Origin: Clostridia bacterium
Lineage (GTDB): Bacteria > Bacillota > Clostridia > Christensenellales > Borkfalkiaceae
DNA: 47,634 nucleotides
Assembly: GCA_900770185.1 (NCBI GenBank)
Contig: CAAGJM010000038.1
Location: forward strand, 1-47,634
Reading direction: 5' to 3'
This document shows positions 7,956-16,123 of this stretch, piece by piece. The notes beneath the pieces are model-generated. The model did no database searches, was not told where the DNA came from, and saw only the letters and a program-made list of their open reading frames with translations. The stretch's first letter is position 1. Each line of letters begins with the position of its first letter. Position numbers and translations under genes: made by a program.

Positions 7956-9106
7956 TTATTATCTCCCGTTTCGGCAAACCGCCGAGCGACCAGCGCGCGC
8001 GAGCGCGCGTCTACGTAGTCAAGGTTATCTATCGTTACGGGAACGCTTTTTGTTTTATCCAAAGCGTAAGCCGCGTAATCGTAAATTTCGGTGTATTTTA
8101 TTTTCCCGTCCAAATATAGTTTGACCGCCGCCTCGTCCGCCGCGGATACGGCGCAAGGAAACACCCCGCCTTTTTCGGCGGCGTCTAAAACGAGTTTAAA
8201 GCAAGGATATCTGTTTAAATCGACCTCTTTAAAACTAAGCGTTTTATTCCTTAAATCGAGCGGCTTTAAAAGAGTGGGGAACCTTTCGGGATAGGTAAGC
8301 GCAAGCTGAATGGGCGTTTCCATACTCGGTATTCCCATTTGCGCGAGTATCGCCCCGTCCGAAAACTCCACCATAGAGTGGACTATGCTTTCGGGATGAA
8401 TAAGCACGTCTATTTTATCAAGCGGCGCGTTAAAAAGCCGCATCGCTTCGATAACTTCGAAGCCTTTGTTCGCCATGGTGGCGCAGTCGATAGTGATTTT
8501 CGCGCCCATTTGCCAGTTGGGGTGTTTGAGCGCGTCGCAGGCTAGGACGGCTTCAAGGTCGCTTATCGGCACGTCTCTTAAAGCCCCGCCCGACGCCGTT
8601 ATTATAAGTTTTTTAAACTCTTTATCCGCGTTAAAATTCAAGCACTGCCATATCGCGGAATGTTCGCTGTCGACGGGGATGATTTTCGCACCCGTTTTTT
8701 TTGCGAGCGGCATAATAATTTCACCCGCCGCGACCAAAGATTCTTTATTTGCAAGCGCAACGGTTTTACCTGACCCCACCGCCTCGATAACGGGTTTAAC
8801 CCCGCTATACCCCGTGATTGCCGCGAAAACGATATCTGCTTCTTTCATTCCCGCGATATGCGTTGCGGCGTTCGCTCCGTAATATAATGACGTGCCGCCA
8901 TCGATTTTGCCGATATCTTTTAAATTTTCCGGGTTAGCGATTGCCGCCGCCGTCGGCTTAAACTCCGCGATTTGTTCGCCAAGCATTTTAGCCGACCCGC
9001 CGCATGCTATCCCCACTACCCTATATTTATCGGGGTATCTTCTGACGACGTTTAAAACCTGCCGCCCTATCGACCCCGTGCTACCCAAAATGGCTATATT
9101 TATCAT
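7952..9106 (-). CDS. dxr: 1-deoxy-D-xylulose 5-phosphate reductoisomerase
   Basis: Dxr converts DXP to 2-C-methyl-D-erythritol 4-phosphate with NADPH, the committing step of the MEP isoprenoid pathway. The NADPH-binding GSTGSIG is at residues 8-14. Metal-binding D146 and E148 lie in IIPVDSEHSAIWQC, and another ligand is in ANKGFEVIEA (about 212-221). The 384-residue length is normal. It sits between cdsA and rseP in a coupled operon that also contains uppS, the user of the isoprenoid product. Confidence 0.97.
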   Translation of the reverse strand: MINIAILGSTGSIGRQVLNVVRRYPDKYRVVGIACGGSAKMLGEQIAEFKPTAAAIANPENLKDIGKIDGGTSLYYGANAATHIAGMKEADIVFAAITGYSGVKPVIEAVGSGKTVALANKESLVAAGEIIMPLAKKTGAKIIPVDSEHSAIWQCLNFNADKEFKKLIITASGGALRDVPISDLEAVLACDALKHPNWQMGAKITIDCATMANKGFEVIEAMRLFNAPLDKIDVLIHPESIVHSMVEFSDGAILAQMGIPSMETPIQLALTYPERFPTLLKPLDLRNKTLSFKEVDLNRYPCFKLVLDAAEKGGVFPCAVSAADEAAVKLYLDGKIKYTEIYDYAAYALDKTKSVPVTIDNLDYVDARSRALVARRFAETGDNK

Positions 9107-9127
9107 ACTATTTAGTATATCCTAAGG

Positions 9128-9958
9128 TTACGCTAAAAATGAAAATATTACGAAACTAAACAAGGTTACGAAAGAAAGCCCGTCGATTCTGTCTAACATT
9201 CCGCCGTGCCCCGGAAAAAGCGTGCCCATATCTTTTATGCCCGTTTTGCGTTTTATAAAACTCTCGACCAAATCTCCGAGTTCGTCCGCCGCCGATAAAA
9301 CCGCGCCCGAAAGCACCATAAAAAGTACTAAAAGCGGGGTTGACGATATGCCGAGCGTAAACTCGTAATTTATGGCGTTTAACAAAACGTAGGTTAAAAC
9401 GGAAGCCGCAATGCCCCCTAAAAGCCCGCCGATCGCGCCGCTTATAGTCTTGTTGGGGCTTATTGCGGGGCAAAGTTTTTTGCCTTTAAGAAGCGACCCC
9501 ACAAGGTATGCGAACACGTCGGTAAACGAAGCGACTGTAAAAATTACTATTATCACGTAAAGCGAAAGCCCGCCGTACGTATCGTTTATTATGGTTAAAA
9601 GCGTGAGCGGCAACGTGGGGTACACGAGCGTTACGAGCGAGTATCCTATGCTTTCAAGCGACTCGTCTTTAATAAACAGCGACGAAAAGCAAAGCGCCGC
9701 CGCGTAGGCGACGTACACCTGCCAAAGCCCTTTCTTCCAGAAAACCGCTATGGGGATAATGGCGGCGGTGAACAAAAGCGCGGCTGTTTTTTGAAAGCCG
9801 TTTATCTTACCGTTAAAGGCGCGCGTCAACTCGAACGTTGCAACCAGCGCCATAAAATAAATTAAAATATCGAACAGCCGAACGTCGATAAGGCGCAAAA
9901 ATATAAAGCCGACCGATACGGCGGTTATAACCGCCCCCGTTATAGTTCTTTTAAGCAT
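9128..9958 (-). CDS. cdsA: Phosphatidate cytidylyltransferase CdsA
   Basis: CdsA makes CDP-diacylglycerol from phosphatidic acid and CTP, the entry to phospholipid synthesis. It is a multi-span membrane protein of 276 residues. The C-terminal signature is present: SFIKRKTGIKDMGTLFPGHG followed by GMLDRID. A longer reading from a GTG at 10000 exists, but it would overlap uppS by 40 bases. The ATG at 9958, two bases after the uppS stop and opening MLKRTITGAV, is the likelier start. It lacks a close Shine-Dalgarno, so translation is probably coupled to uppS. Confidence 0.95.
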   Translation of the reverse strand: MLKRTITGAVITAVSVGFIFLRLIDVRLFDILIYFMALVATFELTRAFNGKINGFQKTAALLFTAAIIPIAVFWKKGLWQVYVAYAAALCFSSLFIKDESLESIGYSLVTLVYPTLPLTLLTIINDTYGGLSLYVIIVIFTVASFTDVFAYLVGSLLKGKKLCPAISPNKTISGAIGGLLGGIAASVLTYVLLNAINYEFTLGISSTPLLVLFMVLSGAVLSAADELGDLVESFIKRKTGIKDMGTLFPGHGGMLDRIDGLSFVTLFSFVIFSFLA

Positions 9959-9960
9959 AA

Positions 9961-10653
9961 TTAAACGTTTCCGAATCTCCTTTGCCGCTTTGAAAACCAC
10001 AAAAGCGCCTTGTCAAGTTCTTCTTCTTTAAAATCCGGCCAGTAAACGTCGGTAAAATAAAGTTCGGCATACGCCGCCTGATACATAAAAAAGTTTGAAA
10101 GCCGCTTTTCGCCGCCCGTCCTTACTATCAAGTCCATTTCGGGAAGGAACTTAGTATAAAGCTCGTTTTCAAAATCCTTTTCGGTCACTTCCGACTTGCC
10201 GCTTTTTATAAGCGCGTTGCACGCCCTTATTATTTCGGCGCGGCTGCCGTAGTTTAAAGCGATGTTTAAAACGTTTTTGGTAAAGTTTTCGGTTTGTTGC
10301 GTTTTTTCTTCCGCCAAATTTTTAAGAGATTTCGGAAGCACGCTTAAATCGCCCGAAAAGACGAGTTTTACTTCGTTTTTTACGAGCGTTTTAATATATT
10401 TTTTTAAAAATTTTTCTAAAAGGGATAAGATTTTATCCACTTCTTCTTTCGGGCGCAACCAGTTTTCGGTTGAAAACGCGTACAAAGTGACGGCGTAAAC
10501 GCCGCGTTCAAAACACCCCGTAACCACCTTTTCGACGTTATCCGAACCCTTTATGTGCCCGAACGAGCGCGGTTTACCCCTTAATTTTGCCCACCTGCCG
10601 TTGCCGTCCATAATAAAACCGACGTGCTTGGGGGTGGCGGAAACACGCTCCAT
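9961..10653 (-). CDS. uppS: Isoprenyl transferase (undecaprenyl diphosphate synthase)
   Basis: This cis-prenyltransferase builds the C55 lipid carrier for cell-wall synthesis. The catalytic Asp is residue 16 in VGFIMDGNGRWA. The C-terminal substrate motif DLIVRTGGEKRLSNF is followed by WPDF. The 230-residue length is typical. Its ATG shares one base with the frr stop (TAATG), so translation is coupled. It is followed by cdsA and dxr. Confidence 0.96.
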   Translation of the reverse strand: MERVSATPKHVGFIMDGNGRWAKLRGKPRSFGHIKGSDNVEKVVTGCFERGVYAVTLYAFSTENWLRPKEEVDKILSLLEKFLKKYIKTLVKNEVKLVFSGDLSVLPKSLKNLAEEKTQQTENFTKNVLNIALNYGSRAEIIRACNALIKSGKSEVTEKDFENELYTKFLPEMDLIVRTGGEKRLSNFFMYQAAYAELYFTDVYWPDFKEEELDKALLWFSKRQRRFGNV

Positions 10654-11225
10654 TATACGGTCAGAATTTCCTTTTCTTTATCGGATATAACTTTGTCGAT
10701 CGCCTCGACGGTTTTAGCCGTCTGCTTATCAACCTCTTTTTCGACGCCCGCGTACTGGTCTTCGGTCATTTCTTTATTCGCTTTAAGTTTTTTGAAAGCG
10801 TCCAAAGAATCTCTGCGGATGTTTCTTACCGCAACTTTGCCGTCTTCGCCCATCTTTTTAACCTGTTTAACGATTTCGCGGCGGCGTTCGTCGGTAAGCA
10901 TGGGGAACACGAGGCGGATAACGTTGCCGTCGTTCGTCGGGGTGATACCGATGTTCGAAAGCTGAATTGCCTTTTCAACACTCTTTAAAAGGGATTTATC
11001 CCACGTTGAAATTACTAAGCACTGCCCGTCGGAAACGGAAATATTGCCGATTTGGTTGATGGGGCTCATTCCGCCGTACGCCTCGACCTGAATTTTGTCT
11101 AAAACGTGGGGGTTTGCCCTGCCCGCACGGATTTGCACCACGTCTTGCTTTAAAACGTCAAGCGACTTATCCATTTTTTCGGAGGCTTCTAAAAGCATCA
11201 TATCCAAAGCGTCTTGTTCAATCAT
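10653..11225 (-). CDS. frr: Ribosome recycling factor
   Basis: RRF splits post-termination ribosomes together with EF-G. The 190-residue protein has the standard three-helix bundle sequence, with QIRAGRANPHVLDKI near residue 31 and the RREIVKQVKKMGEDGKVAVRN-type region around residues 114-134. A clear Shine-Dalgarno (AAGGAG) precedes the ATG. It normally follows pyrH directly, but here 2.4 kb of foreign-looking sequence separates them and frr has its own promoter. Confidence 0.97.
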   Translation of the reverse strand: MIEQDALDMMLLEASEKMDKSLDVLKQDVVQIRAGRANPHVLDKIQVEAYGGMSPINQIGNISVSDGQCLVISTWDKSLLKSVEKAIQLSNIGITPTNDGNVIRLVFPMLTDERRREIVKQVKKMGEDGKVAVRNIRRDSLDAFKKLKANKEMTEDQYAGVEKEVDKQTAKTVEAIDKVISDKEKEILTV

Positions 11226-11263
11226 AATTAGCTCCTTTTTATCTATGTTTTAATTATATACTT

Positions 11264-11292
11264 ATTGTATAATAATTCGCACGGTTTGTAAA
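11264..11292 (-). promoter_or_regulatory. SigA-type promoter for frr-uppS-cdsA-dxr-rseP
   Basis: On the minus strand: TTTACA (11292-11287), a 17-bp spacer, TACAAT (11269-11264). It is about 40 bases upstream of frr and would restore expression of the cluster after separation from pyrH. Confidence 0.7.
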
Positions 11293-11374
11293 GTTTTTTT
11301 ATAAAACGAACGCTATTTTACCCGTTACGCGCCTTTATGAATTTGTTTTTTGAATTTATAGGTTTAATTTTATC

Positions 11375-11403
11375 TTGTAAACGACGCCCGCTTAATGTAC
11401 AAT
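11375..11403 (+). promoter_or_regulatory. Promoter for the GH129-like gene, start codon at +1
   Basis: TTGTAA (11375-11380), a 17-bp spacer, then TACAAT (11398-11403). The ATG at 11410 begins exactly 6 bases after the -10, so the transcript is probably leaderless. No Shine-Dalgarno is present. Confidence 0.6.
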
Positions 11404-11409
11404 AGCGTT

Positions 11410-13152
11410 ATGGATATATCAAAATTTTACGCGGTGGCGGACGATAGAGTTAAAATTTCGCCGAAAGTGAAAAAAATAAGCGGCGGATATAAGTTCCGCA
11501 TAAAAAAAAGCGCTGTTGCGGGCTACAAAAAATTGCGGCTTTTGTCTTCTGCGTTTGAAAAACACGCGGGAGAGAGTGGCTTTTACGTCTTCCCCGGCGG
11601 CACCAACCAAGCGTTTTCGTCCATCGTAAAGTTCAAACCAAGGCGCGACGGGCAAATCTATCCCGACGAAGTTTCTTCAAGCGAAAACCTTACTCCGCTT
11701 AATATATTCGCGCTTTTAGGATGTGAAAATTCCTTTTACGTAGTTATCGAGCCGACCGCGGACTATAAGCCGCAATTAAAGGTTACGGGCGGGAAATACG
11801 AGACGTTTTTCGACTTCGACCTTGTTAAAAACCCGCCGCTTGACGACGTGGTTTTTACCGTGTACGCGGTGAACGGGTCGTTCACTGCGGTTGATTTAGC
11901 GAACGAATATCGCTGTAAGTTGATAAAAAGCGGCGCAAAAACGCTGAAACAGCGGTGCGAAAAAAGACCGGGGCTTAGATATTTTATTGAAAACCCGTAC
12001 GTCCGCATACGCATGGCGTGGAAAAAGACCCCCAACGGAATTATCGACCAGACGCCCGAAACGGAACCGCCCCTTTTTGTAGCGTGCGACTTTGAAAAAG
12101 TAATAAAAATCATGGACGAACTGCGCGCGCAAGGCGTGCGCGGCGCAACGATACAGCTCGTCGGCTTTAACTATAAAGGGCACGACGGCAGATGGCCGCA
12201 AATGTTGCCGACGGAACCCATGCTCGGCGGCGAGAACGGGCTTAAAAAAGCGGTTTTAACCGCTAAAAAATACGGATTTAAACTGTCGTGCCACACAAAC
12301 ACCATAGACAGTTATAAAATAGCCGACTGTTTCAACGTGAACGCGGTTGCAAAAAACGGCGACCAAACCTTAAAACTCGGGCAATGTTGGAGCGCGGGTC
12401 AAGCGTATACGGTCTGCCCCGTATGCCAGTACGAAAACCACAAAAAGCAAGTAAAAGCCGCTAAAAACTTAGGGTTTTACGGCGTGCATTACGTCGACGT
12501 GAACAGTATGGTAACGCCGACGGTCTGCTACGATAAACGCCACCTTTGTTCAATGAAAAAATCGGTTAAAATCAATCGGAAAATCATGCGCTACACAAAA
12601 AAATATTTCGACGGGTTTTCGTCCGAAGGCGGCGTTATTCACTATATCGGCGACCTTGATTTTTCGCTATATAACGTTTTTGGCAAAGTCGATACGCATA
12701 TAAGCGACTTAACGGACGACGTTATTCCGCTAAGAGAGATGATTATGCACGGCGTGTGCGCGTACGGCTCTATAAACAACGCGTGGAACTACACCGTGCG
12801 CGAACCGATTTTCCGCCCGCATCTATACCTTACGGGAGCGAAGCCCGTGAACTATTTTAACCGTAAATTTTTCAACGTTTTCGGCGATAACCGCACATGC
12901 GACGATTTAACGACTTTTGACGATGACGATATTAAACGCAGCGTTTATGAAGCAGTTAAAATGCAAAAAGAATATGAAAAACTTGCTTACTTAGAGTACG
13001 AATTTATCGTCGATTTCAAGCGGCTTGAAAGCGGAGTTATGGTAACGACCTTTTCCGACGGCACCGAAATCGCCGCGAATTTAACGGATTCCCCTTTAAT
13101 ACATAAAGGTAAAACGATTAACGCGTTTGATTATTTTGTTTGTAAACAATAA
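11410..13152 (+). CDS. Cytoplasmic glycoside hydrolase, GH129/GH101-like (probable alpha-N-acetylgalactosaminidase)
   Basis: This is a 580-residue protein without a signal peptide: an N-terminal beta-rich half followed by a TIM-barrel-like domain. Landmarks of the GH129/GH101 relatives are seen: an ATIQLVGFNYKGHDGRWP stretch, HTNTID, GVHYVDVNS and SSEGGV. The Asp in YVDVNS (residue 363 from this start) and the Glu in SSEGG (406) are 43 residues apart. They are the best nucleophile and acid/base candidates; that spacing matches my recollection of characterised GH129. GH129 enzymes release GalNAc from O-glycan cores inside the cell, which fits the GH109-like and NahK genes elsewhere in the window. 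The family call rests on memory, so a generic uncharacterised glycosidase is the alternative. An upstream in-frame ATG at 11395 lies before the -10 and is rejected. Confidence 0.65.
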   Translation: MDISKFYAVADDRVKISPKVKKISGGYKFRIKKSAVAGYKKLRLLSSAFEKHAGESGFYVFPGGTNQAFSSIVKFKPRRDGQIYPDEVSSSENLTPLNIFALLGCENSFYVVIEPTADYKPQLKVTGGKYETFFDFDLVKNPPLDDVVFTVYAVNGSFTAVDLANEYRCKLIKSGAKTLKQRCEKRPGLRYFIENPYVRIRMAWKKTPNGIIDQTPETEPPLFVACDFEKVIKIMDELRAQGVRGATIQLVGFNYKGHDGRWPQMLPTEPMLGGENGLKKAVLTAKKYGFKLSCHTNTIDSYKIADCFNVNAVAKNGDQTLKLGQCWSAGQAYTVCPVCQYENHKKQVKAAKNLGFYGVHYVDVNSMVTPTVCYDKRHLCSMKKSVKINRKIMRYTKKYFDGFSSEGGVIHYIGDLDFSLYNVFGKVDTHISDLTDDVIPLREMIMHGVCAYGSINNAWNYTVREPIFRPHLYLTGAKPVNYFNRKFFNVFGDNRTCDDLTTFDDDDIKRSVYEAVKMQKEYEKLAYLEYEFIVDFKRLESGVMVTTFSDGTEIAANLTDSPLIHKGKTINAFDYFVCKQ

Positions 13153-13318
13153 AGCGGAAAGTTTAATATTATAAAAGCAGCGCGTTTATAATAAAAAAGC
13201 GGCAGGAGCAAGCCCCTGCCCTGCGTTAAGTTTGTTTGGCTTATTAAAATCGCGCCCATATTCGGCAACCGCTTTCGCTTCCGCGAGATTCTTCACTTCG
13301 TTCAGAATGACAAGTTAT
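13153..13318. other. Non-coding stretch with two short dispersed repeats
   Basis: It holds a copy of the GGCAGG..CCTGCC hairpin repeat near 13200-13235 and a copy of the common CGAGATTCTTCACTTCG..CAGAATGACA repeat near 13285-13312. Neither codes for a plausible protein. Confidence 0.6.
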
Positions 13319-13621
13319 GACGACGAATGAGGAACATTGCGCCATGAGTTAAATTTTTTAGAATAAAAAAAGGGTTGGAAATAGCAAACACCCGAAATCG
13401 TACTTGCCGTACGATGAGCGGTGTTTAACGATGCATAACGCAAACATATTTACATGCGACGACGAGGAGGAGCATTACGCTATGAATTAGATTTTTTAGA
13501 ATAAAAAAACGGTTTAGACAAGGCAAACACCCGAAGCCGTACTTGCCGTACGATGAGCGGTGTTTAACGATGTATAAGCAGGAATTTTTACGCTTAAAAG
13601 CAATGAGAGCGTGCAATTTAT
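13319..13621. repeat. Tandem pair of palindromic elements, locus 1 (downstream of pyrH)
   Basis: Two units begin at 13319 and 13458. Each starts GACGACGA..GAGGA, followed by a variable arm, ATGA, a spacer and the core hairpin. The cores are at 13386-13426 (AAACACC / ATCGTAC / loop TTGCC / GTACGAT / GGTGTTT, a perfect inner stem) and 13525-13565. The second unit runs to the base before the pyrH stop codon. Related pairs are at 35.26 and 41.10 kb. Confidence 0.8.
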
Positions 13622-14326
13622 CTATCTAATCCAAGTGCCGAGTTTTTCGCCCTGGCAAACGCGGACGATAGAATTTTCTTCGTTTAAGCCGAAAGCTAAA
13701 ACGGGGGTTTTGTTTTCCATACAGATAGCGACGGCGGCGGTGTCCATTGCCTTTAACTCGTTGGAGATAAAGTCGATATACTTGATTTCGTCGTACTTTT
13801 TGGCGTTTTTGTTGACCTTGGGGTCGCTGTCGTATATACCGTCGACGTTCTTCGCAAGAAGTATAACGTCGGCGTTAATTTCGGCCGCCCTTAAAGCAAC
13901 CGCCGTATCGGTCGAGAAGAAGGGGTTGCCCGTTCCGCAAGCAAAAATAACTATTCTGCCCTTTTCTAAATGATTCAAAGCCTTTCTTAAAATATAAGGT
14001 TCGGCAACGCGGGTTATGGTAAGCGCGGTCTGAACGCGGGTTTCGACGCCGCGGCGTTCGATAGCGTCCTGAAGCGCAAGCGCGTTTATAACGGTGGCAA
14101 GCATGCCCATGTGGTCCGCGGTGGTGCGTTCCATATCCACGCCCTGTCTGCCGCGCCAGAAGTTGCCGCCGCCCACGACTATCGCGACTTCTACGCCCAT
14201 TTCTTTAACCTTGACAATTTGGTCGACGACTTTGTTGACGACGTCCCAGTCAAAGCCCATGCCCTTTTCGCCCGCTAAGGCTTCGCCGCTTAATTTAACT
14301 ATTATTCTTTTATACTTCGATTTCAT
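13622..14326 (-). CDS. pyrH: UMP kinase
   Basis: This is bacterial UMP kinase of the amino-acid kinase fold, phosphorylating UMP to UDP. The 234-residue protein opens IIVKLSGEALAGEKGMGFD, with VVGGGNFWRGRQG near residues 50-62, GTGNPFFSTDTAVALRAAEI near 130-149 and the C-terminal GTWI. It follows tsf, as usual, but a strong hairpin with a T-run lies in the 69-base gap. Its usual partner frr is displaced. The Shine-Dalgarno is weak (AGGGG). Confidence 0.96.
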   Translation of the reverse strand: MKSKYKRIIVKLSGEALAGEKGMGFDWDVVNKVVDQIVKVKEMGVEVAIVVGGGNFWRGRQGVDMERTTADHMGMLATVINALALQDAIERRGVETRVQTALTITRVAEPYILRKALNHLEKGRIVIFACGTGNPFFSTDTAVALRAAEINADVILLAKNVDGIYDSDPKVNKNAKKYDEIKYIDFISNELKAMDTAAVAICMENKTPVLAFGLNEENSIVRVCQGEKLGTWIR

Positions 14327-14357
14327 CTGAACTTTACCCCTGTAAATTTTTTAAGCC

Positions 14358-14391
14358 GAAAAAAAGGAACGCCTAAAAAACGTTCCTTTTT
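14358..14391 (-). terminator. Terminator between tsf and pyrH
   Basis: On the minus strand, AAAAAGGAACG pairs with CGTTCCTTTTT around a 9-nt loop and ends in a run of seven T. It would end most rpsB-tsf transcripts and leave pyrH to read-through or a weaker promoter. Confidence 0.85.
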
Positions 14392-14395
14392 AAAA

Positions 14396-15055
14396 TTATT
14401 TGTGCGCGCCTTCAACTTGTTTAGCAACTTCGTCGGCAAGGTTTTCGCTCTTTTTCTGCAAACCTTCGCCCATTTCAAAACGAGCAAATCTTCTGACGGA
14501 AATCTTTTCGCCGATAGCCGCGGTCGCCTCGATAACGAGTTGTTCGATGGTCTTGGACGGGTCTTTGACAAACTTCTGGCAAAGTAAGCAGTTTTCGTCG
14601 TAGTAAGTTTTAATTCTGCCTTCAACCATTTTTTCAACGATTTTTTCGGGCTTGCCTTCTTCGATGGCCTGAGCCTTCAAAATTTCTTTTTCTTTCTCTA
14701 AAACGTCTGCGGGAACGTCTTCCTTCGTTAAATAAAGGGGGTTGGCCGCAGCGATTTGAAGGGCGATGTCGTGAACGAGCGATTTGAATTGATCGCCGCG
14801 CGCAACGAAGTCGGTTTCGCAGTTTACTTCAAGTAAAACGCCGACTTTGCCGCCCATGTGAATGTAGCTGTCAACAATACCTTCGGCTGCGATTCTGCCC
14901 GCTTTTTTAGCGGCCTTCGCAATACCCTTTTCTCTTAAATAATCGACTGCTTTATCCATATCGCCGTTAGTTTCGACGAGCGCGTTTTTGCAATCCATCA
15001 TACCTGCGCCCGTTCTTTCGCGGAGCGCCTTAACGTCGTTAGCGGTAAAATTCAT
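14396..15055 (-). CDS. tsf: Elongation factor Ts
   Basis: EF-Ts exchanges GDP for GTP on EF-Tu. The N-terminal UBA-like domain and signature TGAGMMDCKNAL are present, with TDFVARGDQF near residues 81-90. At 219 residues it is the shorter form, as in many Firmicutes, with one compact dimerisation core. It follows rpsB by 10 bases. It is followed by a terminator-like hairpin before pyrH. Confidence 0.96.
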   Translation of the reverse strand: MNFTANDVKALRERTGAGMMDCKNALVETNGDMDKAVDYLREKGIAKAAKKAGRIAAEGIVDSYIHMGGKVGVLLEVNCETDFVARGDQFKSLVHDIALQIAAANPLYLTKEDVPADVLEKEKEILKAQAIEEGKPEKIVEKMVEGRIKTYYDENCLLCQKFVKDPSKTIEQLVIEATAAIGEKISVRRFARFEMGEGLQKKSENLADEVAKQVEGAHK

Positions 15056-15065
15056 ATAATTCTCC

Positions 15066-15851
15066 TTATTCTGCTTTTTCTTCGACTTTTTCTTCGGGTT
15101 TTTCTTCCACGGTTGCGTCGCTCATCGAAACTTCTTCCGTTTCTTCAACGTCGTGTTTAACGGCGTCTTCACCCTGGTTTGCTTCGATAACCGCGTCCGC
15201 AATAATGGAAGCGATGAGTTTAACCGCCCTGATAGCGTCGTCGTTACCGGGGATAACGTAGTCGATAGGATCGGGGTCGCAGTTCGTGTCGGTTATAGCG
15301 ACGACGGGAATGCCGAGCTTTTTGGCTTCCTTAACGGCGATGTCTTCGCAGTGGGGGTCAACGACGAAAAGCGCGCCGGGAAGAGTGGTCATATCTCTGA
15401 TGCCGCCCAAAATGGTCTGCAATTTATCCCTTTCCGCTTTAAGAGCGATAACTTCTTTTTTGGGAAGAAGGTCGAATTCGCCCGTCTTTTCCATATTGTC
15501 GAGTTTGTTAAGCCTTTCGACCCTCGACCTGATGGTTTTGAAGTTGGTAAGGGTGCCGCCGAGCCAACGAGAGTTGATGTAGAATTGTCCGCATCTTTCA
15601 GCCTCTTCTTTAATAGCTTCCTGCGCCTGCTTTTTGGTTCCTACGAAAAGAACGGACTTGCCTTGCTTAGCAACGTCAACGACGAATTTATAAGCCTTTT
15701 CGATTTCTTCTACGGTGATTTGCAAATCAACTATATGAATATTGTTGCGCGCACCGTAAATGTACTTTTTCATCTTCGGGTTCCATCTGCAAGTCTGGTG
15801 ACCGAAGTGAACGCCTGCTTCGAGTAGCTGCTTCATTGAGCATACTGCCAT
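15066..15851 (-). CDS. rpsB: 30S ribosomal protein S2
   Basis: Ribosomal protein S2. The correct start is the ATG at 15851, preceded by a perfect GGAGGT and opening MAVCSMKQLLEAGVHFGHQT. A 47-residue in-frame extension upstream lies in the leader and is not coding. The product is 261 residues, including the RWLGGTLTNFKTIR and DPHCEDIAVKEAKKLGIPV regions and an acidic Glu-rich tail. It heads the rpsB-tsf operon. Confidence 0.97.
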   Translation of the reverse strand: MAVCSMKQLLEAGVHFGHQTCRWNPKMKKYIYGARNNIHIVDLQITVEEIEKAYKFVVDVAKQGKSVLFVGTKKQAQEAIKEEAERCGQFYINSRWLGGTLTNFKTIRSRVERLNKLDNMEKTGEFDLLPKKEVIALKAERDKLQTILGGIRDMTTLPGALFVVDPHCEDIAVKEAKKLGIPVVAITDTNCDPDPIDYVIPGNDDAIRAVKLIASIIADAVIEANQGEDAVKHDVEETEEVSMSDATVEEKPEEKVEEKAE

Positions 15852-15963
15852 AAAAATACCTCCGTTATTCCGCCCGAATAAGGTTTTGACCCGTATGTAC
15901 CGCCCTGAAAAATTTGACGGCAACGAAGACGGACCCCGTTCGGTGTGAATTTTAACGCTTAGT

Positions 15964-15992
15964 ATTCTATCATATTTTTTTTGGTTTGGCAA
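15964..15992 (-). promoter_or_regulatory. SigA-type promoter for rpsB-tsf
   Basis: On the minus strand: TTGCCA (15992-15987), a 17-bp spacer, TAGAAT (15969-15964). It leaves a leader of about 105 nt before rpsB, long enough for S2 autoregulation, though I do not recognise a known leader structure. Confidence 0.75.
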
Positions 15993-16046
15993 CGCTTTCG
16001 AGCGATTTTTTTGTTAATTCGGCTTTATTTCGTTTTTTCGTTTACA

Positions 16047-16075
16047 AAAAGCGGCGGGCGTGTTATCATAGTTCT
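16047..16075 (+). promoter_or_regulatory. Promoter for galK
   Basis: A TTTACA box followed after 17 bases by TATCAT, about 50 bases upstream of galK. The coordinates are approximate to one or two bases. An inverted repeat CGCGC..GCGCG lies between it and the Shine-Dalgarno. Confidence 0.6.
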
Positions 16076-16123
16076 ACGAAAACGCGCGACTTACGCGCTT
16101 ACAAAATCGCTTAGGAGCAAAAA

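Noticed and set aside
9959..10000. GTG start giving CdsA 14 extra residues
   Set aside because: It would overlap uppS by 40 bases and lacks support; the ATG at 9958 fits the gene spacing better.
13319..13621. CRISPR array from repeated blocks at about 140-bp spacing
   Set aside because: Only two units per locus, units are much longer than CRISPR repeat plus spacer, the repeated parts vary in sequence, and no cas gene is present.
15852..15992. 47-residue N-terminal extension of S2
   Set aside because: It reads through the promoter and leader; a perfect GGAGGT marks the internal ATG at 15851.
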